Origin: Argyresthia goedartella
Taxonomy: Eukaryota > Arthropoda > Insecta > Lepidoptera > Argyresthiidae
Assembly: GCA_949825045.1 (NCBI GenBank)
Contig: OX463829.1
Span: 1-64,000 of the forward strand
Direction of reading: 5' to 3'
Length of the DNA stretch: 64,000 bases
Under the pieces are notes generated by a model. It ran no database searches. It saw only the letters and a program-made list of their open reading frames with translations, and was not told the DNA's origin. This document shows positions 62,575 to 64,000 of the stretch, piece after piece (the first letter of the stretch is position 1; every line of letters starts with the position of its first letter). Made by a program: the position numbers and the translations under genes.

Positions 62575-64000
62575 CTAGTTCAAGACGTGTGGGACTGCCG
62601 CTCCATCCTCATATAGGCCTGTGCGATTCCACCTATGGCGGGTGCCGCGGATGCACATGCTGCTAGCCCTGATGATGGCGGTTTGAATTCTTGCTCGTAG
62701 CCAGCCCATTATTGTGGCAGGGGTCCGGTTCCAGCGGTCCGCCAGCGTTTCGGCGAGGTGTTTAGTGAATGATATCATTTGTGGAGCAAAAACTCCGTCG
62801 ACAGAGGTTACTAAAGGGGTGAAGGTGGTGTGGCGCGTCTCGCATGGGTCGCAGTACTTCCTTTTCTTTTCTTCTTCAGCTGAACGAAGGACAGCCGCTA
62901 CGGGGCGTGATGCGTGGGAGGGAGCGTCGGTGTCTATGACACGGATATCAAATAACGCCTCCCTCTGGGCAATCCATACCCCCCGACAAGCCAAGTCTCC
63001 GCGCAGCCCAGTATCGCCTTTGGAGATGACTGGCTCTTTCGTGACGTTTCCCCAGGCTTGCTGGCACAGTTCACAGAAAAGATCCCTTATTTCGTTATGT
63101 CTGCGTGTGATAAGGCCACCTGTTTTGCAGCACAAGGCGTGGTCCACGTTGAAGTTGTCATTGCCGCAGCCGTCGCAAGTCGCAGGCATGGAGATTGGTG
63201 TGCGGTGGTATCTTATGGCCAGGGCATCTCTAAATTCGTGGGGTGATAAGTCGAAGTTGTCTTTTCTTGTCGGTATTACTGAAAGCCATGTTGATGTTTT
63301 TGTTTTCATTTTTGTCGCTATTGATCTTTCTATTGCTCTTTTCTTTTTGGATGGTAATTTTGTTAGAATGCTTTCTAGAGTTTCGTTCTCGTATGTTTCT
63401 TTTTCCTTGTTTCCTTCCTTTCTTGCGTCACGCAAAGAATTGTAGTGTTCAGCAAGGTTTATGTCTTTTATCTCGGTTAGGGCTGTTGAAAGTATTGTAG
63501 ATCCCTGTTTTGAGATTCGGTATGCACGGTTTGGTGTGTTGAAGGGGTCAGAAAGGGCAAGTCCAACTTTGTGGACTGGGAGGGTAAATAGCTGGGTTTC
63601 AAGTTTTGTGATTTCGCCTCCGATTAGTGTTGGTATGAATTTGTCGTGTAATGTGTTAGTTAAGGGTTCAAAAAGTTCTTCTGAATTTTTTAAGACACGT
63701 AGTAGGAAGGACCATTTAAACTGAGCTGCTTTAGTTAGGGCAGTGTAAGCGGCTTGAGGTGAGTTTTTGCAGATTGTTGTGAGTTTCTCGATGATAGATA
63801 TCCATTCGGTTACATTCTTTTTTACGAAGTCGTCCCCTCCTGTCCCTATGTAGCCTCCTAGGAATCGGGAGCCGGTAACTATGGAGACGTTGGTACCGGA
63901 GAACGTCTTTTCTGCGGTAGACTTGTCAGTTTCTGACACTATTAGAAATGATTTTTTACCTTGTGGTAAGTATCCGTATGCTGGGCCTGTTTTGTTTAAG
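62575..64000 (-). CDS. C-terminal part of a retroelement RT protein with zinc-finger/nuclease-like tail
   Basis: The frame is open from the right edge to a stop at 62,575, with no start inside the window; the GTG at 63,937-63,939 is not a start. The edge encodes GPAYGYLPQGKKSFLIVSE, then VTGSRFLGGYIG, a segment familiar from RT proteins of animal mobile elements just after the palm. Further on are a CDGC...H...C finger (about residues 255-271 from that GTG), RRHNEIRDLF, KEPVISKG, RGDLAC and FDIRVID. The finger plus RHN, EP, D and FDIRV resemble the restriction-like endonuclease tail of R2/NeSL-type elements; that comparison is inference. The frame has no stop in 475 codons. The exact clade is unresolved. 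Confidence 0.6.
   Translation of the reverse strand, partial: LNKTGPAYGYLPQGKKSFLIVSETDKSTAEKTFSGTNVSIVTGSRFLGGYIGTGGDDFVKKNVTEWISIIEKLTTICKNSPQAAYTALTKAAQFKWSFLLRVLKNSEELFEPLTNTLHDKFIPTLIGGEITKLETQLFTLPVHKVGLALSDPFNTPNRAYRISKQGSTILSTALTEIKDINLAEHYNSLRDARKEGNKEKETYENETLESILTKLPSKKKRAIERSIATKMKTKTSTWLSVIPTRKDNFDLSPHEFRDALAIRYHRTPISMPATCDGCGNDNFNVDHALCCKTGGLITRRHNEIRDLFCELCQQAWGNVTKEPVISKGDTGLRGDLACRGVWIAQREALFDIRVIDTDAPSHASRPVAAVLRSAEEEKKRKYCDPCETRHTTFTPLVTSVDGVFAPQMISFTKHLAETLADRWNRTPATIMGWLRARIQTAIIRASSMCIRGTRHRWNRTGLYEDGAAVPHVLN

Overview
The window looks like the left end of an insect chromosome, most likely a moth or butterfly (Lepidoptera). It opens with about 8.5 kb of nearly perfect (CCTAA)n, the C-rich strand of the arthropod TTAGG telomere. 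The next 17 kb alternates short CCTAA blocks with non-LTR retrotransposons inserted into the repeat in two opposite orientations, as described for the TRAS and SART telomere-specific families. I see no convincing single-copy host gene anywhere in the 64 kb. The species cannot be named from sequence alone.

Region 1 (1-25.6 kb, telomeric domain). CCTAA arrays are interrupted by four plus-strand elements (TRAS-like): copies 1, 2 and 4 of one family and one diverged relative. One minus-strand element (SART-like) carries a nearly complete ORF2 and a 5'-truncated ORF1. All five are 5'-truncated and end in poly(A) directly against telomere repeat. Further in, CCTAA changes to a (CCTAG)n variant array, which holds a solo LTR with a CCTAG target duplication. 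The last TRAS-like copy is followed by only one and a half telomere units before unique sequence begins.

Region 2 (25.6-42.6 kb, subtelomeric transposon graveyard). This holds a short broken coiled-coil ORF, three hAT transposase pseudogenes, a degenerate EN/RT non-LTR element, a Tc1/mariner-type MITE, a foldback, a PIF/Harbinger fragment, a tRNA-derived SINE and fragments of non-LTR 3' ends. An 8.8 kb span from 29,262 to 38,063 has matching inverted ends and an 8-bp duplication, so it reads as one hAT element loaded with younger insertions.

Region 3 (42.9-53.5 kb, nested insertions). A broken minus-strand gene of a transposon-associated family was split by a 5'-truncated non-LTR element. 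That element was split in turn by a young, structurally complete Bel/Pao LTR retrotransposon (45,245-52,519; LTRs differ at 2 of 546 positions; 5-bp target duplication).

Region 4 (53.6-64 kb). A second, older Bel/Pao element lies on the minus strand and has lost its RT and RNase H by a clean in-frame deletion. It is followed by a decayed THAP/P-element-type transposase that still shows phase-0 introns, and by the C-terminal part of an RT protein with a zinc-finger/nuclease-like tail that runs off the right edge.

The most notable signals are: (a) a two-hairpin 3'-UTR module with compensatory base changes, shared by the two oppositely oriented telomeric families; (b) a single in-frame UAG between gag and pol at the same place in both Bel/Pao elements; (c) the RT-less protease-integrase ORF; (d) the SART-like ORF2, which has no AUG in its frame near its start.
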